Shown in pieces: positions 34,373 to 37,929 of a DNA stretch of 37,929 bases (positions within the stretch are counted from its first letter, which is position 1; every line of letters begins with the position of its first letter). Source of the stretch: Plebeiibacterium sediminum (GTDB taxonomy: Bacteria; Bacteroidota; Bacteroidia; Bacteroidales; Marinilabiliaceae); contig NZ_JAPDPJ010000057.1 of the NCBI RefSeq assembly GCF_026013605.1, positions 1-37,929 on the forward strand, in the 5' to 3' direction. The notes under the pieces are model-generated. The model saw only the letters and a program-made list of their open reading frames with translations. It did no database searches and was not told the DNA's origin. The position numbers and the translations under genes were made by a program.

Positions 34373-37333
34373 TTATTCCGGATATTCTATTAATCCAACT
34401 CCATGTTTGCCATCTATTTTAATAACGGATGGAGAAGATAATTGTACGTGCTTAATCCAGTCATCTTCATATAAGGTGTGCTGCTGTAATAAAAATGACT
34501 CATCTATCAATCCATCACCTATGGATTGATTTATGGTGAAATAACCAACTCGTAAAGAAGTTAGATTCTGGAAAAAGTGTGTTCCCTGACTCGGATCTAC
34601 CTTAAAATCATCAAGAGCTGCTTCCACAATAACACGGGCACCTGAAATCTGTGGCCATTTTACAGGAATGCCAAGCCATGGGTCCTGTGATCCCCATCGC
34701 CCCGGACCTATCAATATATAGTTTCTTTTTGCTTTAAGAATCTCCTGGTTTAGCTTTTCAATTACAGGAACCATTTTAACCATATTGGCAGCCTTAAATC
34801 CTTTTGATTTAACAAATACAACATCTACAATATCATTTATTATTCCATTACCCAAAGCAGTACCCGAATAAACCAAATGATTTTGAACCTCCACACTCTT
34901 TAAATCTTCTTTAATGGTTTCTTCTCCTTCCACAATTGGCCGTATCTGCAAAGGATAAAATACATGTCTGCCTTCTGCATTTTGCAAATCAACTGCAAAT
35001 TCTACTTCTACAGGTTGATTCATTTCTTTTTGCCCAATTTGAAGTATCTTCTTCACTATTTGTGCCAAAGGAAAAGCATCATGCTTTAAAATATTAGCAA
35101 ATGATATCAGAGGTATACCTTTATAATGAACACCATCCCTGATTACATTATTCTGATAATCATAAATCGAGCCTAACCACCTTAATGTTCCATCTTTTAG
35201 AGCTACTTTAGGATCTAACCTCAACAGATTAACCGCATCATTAACGGATGGTTTAAAACTGCTATTATCCATGTTTAATGCAAAAAAATACTTTTGCGTA
35301 TCCTTTACTGTAAATTCCGGAGTGGAAAGCTGAAGTGCCTTTTTAGGATATACTGGCGAAAATCGTAAAGAAACCCCTCCTTCAACTATTTGTTTACCTA
35401 AACCAAGTGCAACATTAACAATTCCTTCTTCCGCTTTTTCCGGAGGAATTGGATAAAAATTAACAGATCGTGCCACACCTGAAATGGTTGGATAAAACCT
35501 GTTTTCATGTTGATGACCAACTACCTCTTGCAAAACAATCCCCATACGCTCCTCGTCAATAATATTCATGGTTGCAGTCATATATGCCTTACTTGATTTA
35601 AAGTAAACCGAAGCATAAACGCATTTAATAGCATCTCCAACTTGCTTTACAACAACATCAATATCATCTGTATTGGATATCATATAAGTAGAATAAATAC
35701 CTGCAAAAGGCTGGTAATGGCTATCCTCTAAAACACTTGATGACCGTACTGCAATGGGATTATTCACAACAGAAACAAACTTCTTTAAATAGGTTTCGGA
35801 TAAACTTGGTAGTTCTGCTTTAACAAAATGATCCAAAATTTCTTCATCACTCAGATCAGATAATGCCACCTCGTACAAATTATTTTTATCCATAAAGTGT
35901 TCAAAAATATCTGTACCAACTACTACGGTTCTTGGAATTGTAACATCTATATTTTCAAAATTTAGTGATAAAGCATTCTTATTGATAATTGTATTTAAAA
36001 ATGCCAAACCTCTTGCCTTTCCTCCTATCGATCCATTTCCAATCCGGGCAAACTTTACGTACTTATCATATCTGTCCGGATAAAACTGAGCGATAACATC
36101 TTTTCCTTTGGAAATCCGGAAATTAATGATGGTGTTATACAAAAACTTTTTTGATGCCTCGAGAGACTCAAAGTCTTCAATTTTCAGATTTTTAATTACT
36201 TCAGCAATTGGGAAAAGCGCTCTTGCTTTAAGCCACTTTGAAACATGATCTCTTTGAAAATGATACCGTAATGAATCATCTGAAATCTCGAACAACTTCT
36301 CTTGCAATTCTTTCAAGGAACTCACTCGCCCAACCTCCTCCTGAGTTTTAGGATCAATAAAAATAAAATCTCCAAAAGCAAGGTTATATTTTAAAAAGCT
36401 CTTTAATTCCTGTAATAGCGTTTTTGAATATTTATATAAAAATCCAACCTTCATTTCCTTAGCCTTTTCAGCTATATTAAGATCCGAAGATTGTAAAAGA
36501 AAGGGCATATAAATATCATCCTGCTTCACCTGTAAAGCTAACTTCACTCCAGCTTCAATATCTTTTTTGCCTTCACGATTAAATGAAACATCCGAAATAA
36601 CGCCCAAAAGATTTAACTTATACTTTTTATACAATTGAATCGCCTCTTCATAATTCCTGGCAAGTAAAATCTTTGGCCTCCCCCTCATTCTTAGCATTTT
36701 TTGATGCTCATTCAAGCCTTCAGACATGAACTTTTTTGATTGATTAAACACAATCTTGTATATGATCGGCAAGTAACTGGAATAATATCTAATAGAGTCT
36801 TCCACCAGAATAATACTCTGTACTCCTACTTCAAGTATATCTGATTCTGCATTCATTTCATCTTCTATTAATTTAATTATAGCAAGAAGAATGTCTGCAT
36901 TACCAAGCCAACAAAACACGTAATCAATAGCACTGGTGTCCTGGTCTTTTAACTTTAAACTAACCTCTCTTGAAAAAGGAGTTAATACCACTATAGGAAT
37001 GGATGGATGTGTACTTTTAATTGTTTTTGACAGTGAATAAGGATCCATACCACCAATATTCAACATCGAAATAATTAAGTCGATCGATTCGTTTTCCAGT
37101 GTTTCCAAGGCCTCTTCAGCTGTTGTAACCTGTATAAACTTTGGTGGATATCGTAGATTAAGCGAAACGTACTCATTAAATATCTGCTCTTCAATACGCC
37201 CATCTTCCTCAAGCATAAATGCATCATAGCTACTCGAAATCAATAATACAGATTGTATTCTTTTTTGCATCAAATGTGTAAAAGCAGTATCAGCAAACAA
37301 TCCGATATAAGACATTTCAGTTTCCTTATCCAT
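34373..37333 (-). CDS. Receiver-receiver-PPDK_N (PEP/pyruvate-binding ATP-grasp) protein, function unknown
   Basis: 986 residues, cytosolic. Residues 28-155 form a receiver-like domain without the acidic pair or phospho-Asp. A second receiver (172-315) keeps E178-D179, D248 and K301. A helical stretch with HFQRDHVSKWLKARALF (358-374) leads to a PPDK N-terminal ATP-grasp domain (about 430-800): GNGSIGGKARGL, NNPIAVRSSSVLED with the ATP-binding Arg, EFAVD and YPLQIRPI. A conserved C-terminal part (GPGRWGSQDPWLGIPVKW, DPSQGTHFFQN) follows. The swivelling phospho-histidine domain and the PEP-binding barrel of PEP synthase and PPDK are absent, so it cannot be a PEP synthase alone. Often mislabelled 'phosphoenolpyruvate synthase'. 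Confidence 0.88.
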   Translation of the reverse strand: MDKETEMSYIGLFADTAFTHLMQKRIQSVLLISSSYDAFMLEEDGRIEEQIFNEYVSLNLRYPPKFIQVTTAEEALETLENESIDLIISMLNIGGMDPYSLSKTIKSTHPSIPIVVLTPFSREVSLKLKDQDTSAIDYVFCWLGNADILLAIIKLIEDEMNAESDILEVGVQSIILVEDSIRYYSSYLPIIYKIVFNQSKKFMSEGLNEHQKMLRMRGRPKILLARNYEEAIQLYKKYKLNLLGVISDVSFNREGKKDIEAGVKLALQVKQDDIYMPFLLQSSDLNIAEKAKEMKVGFLYKYSKTLLQELKSFLKYNLAFGDFIFIDPKTQEEVGRVSSLKELQEKLFEISDDSLRYHFQRDHVSKWLKARALFPIAEVIKNLKIEDFESLEASKKFLYNTIINFRISKGKDVIAQFYPDRYDKYVKFARIGNGSIGGKARGLAFLNTIINKNALSLNFENIDVTIPRTVVVGTDIFEHFMDKNNLYEVALSDLSDEEILDHFVKAELPSLSETYLKKFVSVVNNPIAVRSSSVLEDSHYQPFAGIYSTYMISNTDDIDVVVKQVGDAIKCVYASVYFKSSKAYMTATMNIIDEERMGIVLQEVVGHQHENRFYPTISGVARSVNFYPIPPEKAEEGIVNVALGLGKQIVEGGVSLRFSPVYPKKALQLSTPEFTVKDTQKYFFALNMDNSSFKPSVNDAVNLLRLDPKVALKDGTLRWLGSIYDYQNNVIRDGVHYKGIPLISFANILKHDAFPLAQIVKKILQIGQKEMNQPVEVEFAVDLQNAEGRHVFYPLQIRPIVEGEETIKEDLKSVEVQNHLVYSGTALGNGIINDIVDVVFVKSKGFKAANMVKMVPVIEKLNQEILKAKRNYILIGPGRWGSQDPWLGIPVKWPQISGARVIVEAALDDFKVDPSQGTHFFQNLTSLRVGYFTINQSIGDGLIDESFLLQQHTLYEDDWIKHVQLSSPSVIKIDGKHGVGLIEYPE

Positions 37334-37493
37334 AGTATTTCCTTTTATCGACTCCGTTAATATAGTTAATATTTATAAGCAATTAAATGCCAAATATTAG
37401 CGTTTATAAGTATCCTAAGTAATCCACATTTAACTATTTGTTTTTTAACTGGTTCTTTTCTCAAATCAAAAATAATTCAGTAACTTTTATTGA

Positions 37494-37929
<436 letters not shown>

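Noticed and set aside
34373-37333. Phosphoenolpyruvate synthase (ppsA)
   Set aside because: Only the ATP-grasp part is present; the phospho-histidine and PEP-binding domains are missing.

Overview
The window comes from a low-GC Bacteroidetes genome, most likely a marine or sediment member of the Bacteroidales/Marinilabiliales side of the phylum. The evidence is TAnnTTTG-type promoters, A-rich upstream regions in place of Shine-Dalgarno sites, DUF6515, DUF4294 and DUF3859 proteins, an M56 peptidase fused to a TonB domain, an ECF sigma/Spy-like operon, and GH13/GH31 lipoproteins. An [FeFe]-hydrogenase maturase (HydG) points to anaerobic or fermentative ability. Both edges look like repeats: the left edge reads as an rRNA-operon promoter and leader pointing out of the window, and the right edge is the end of an IS3-type insertion sequence inside gdhA. 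The piece therefore looks like an assembly contig broken at repeats on both sides.

Layout. 0-2.2 kb: hydG with its small TM1266-type regulator. 2.3-4.2 kb: BlaI-type repressor and M56/TonB membrane peptidase. 4.4-7.6 kb: a LacI repressor, ROK sugar kinase and class I mannose-6-phosphate isomerase, with matching 12-bp palindromes before the repressor and before the kinase. 7.7-12.8 kb: DUF6515 protein, then a GH31-GH13 lipoprotein pair for alpha-glucan breakdown, read leftward. 13.1-17.3 kb: an exported TPR protein, a large cytosolic TPR protein, a DUF3859 protein and a 50-residue membrane protein. 17.6-20.3 kb: a secreted GH13-fold protein whose catalytic residues are all replaced, elbB, and a 39-residue membrane protein. 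20.6-25.0 kb: LytTR response regulator, DUF4294 protein, ychF, and a three-gene ECF sigma operon. 25.0-27.0 kb: hisS and a WbuC-type cupin. 27.3-29.6 kb: two tandem receiver-adenylate cyclases. 29.6-32.3 kb: ettA and a secreted protein of unknown function. 32.6-37.3 kb: a membrane hybrid kinase without its phospho-histidine, and a 986-residue receiver-receiver-PPDK_N protein. 37.5 kb to the end: gdhA cut by the IS.

How the genes work together. The LacI-ROK-ManA unit should convert a hexose, probably mannose, to fructose-6-phosphate under its own repressor. The GH31 and GH13 lipoproteins should trim alpha-glucan at the cell surface or in the periplasm, but no SusC/SusD pair is present and the LacI palindrome is not found in front of them. 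The right third is rich in signalling domains, and several carry lost catalytic residues: a pseudo-receiver cyclase paired with an intact paralogue, a pseudo-histidine kinase with an intact receiver, and receiver domains fused to an ATP-grasp unit. No functional histidine kinase is encoded in the window, so these receivers must be served from elsewhere or work without phosphorylation.

The most notable items are the GH13 pseudoenzyme in a two-gene unit with elbB, the REC-REC-PPDK_N protein, the hybrid pseudokinase, the exact 21-bp repeats 53 bp apart before the exported TPR gene, the LacI operator pair, and two small membrane proteins not likely to be annotated. Several reading frames open at an upstream TTG; in each case I moved the start to an internal ATG with an A-rich upstream region.
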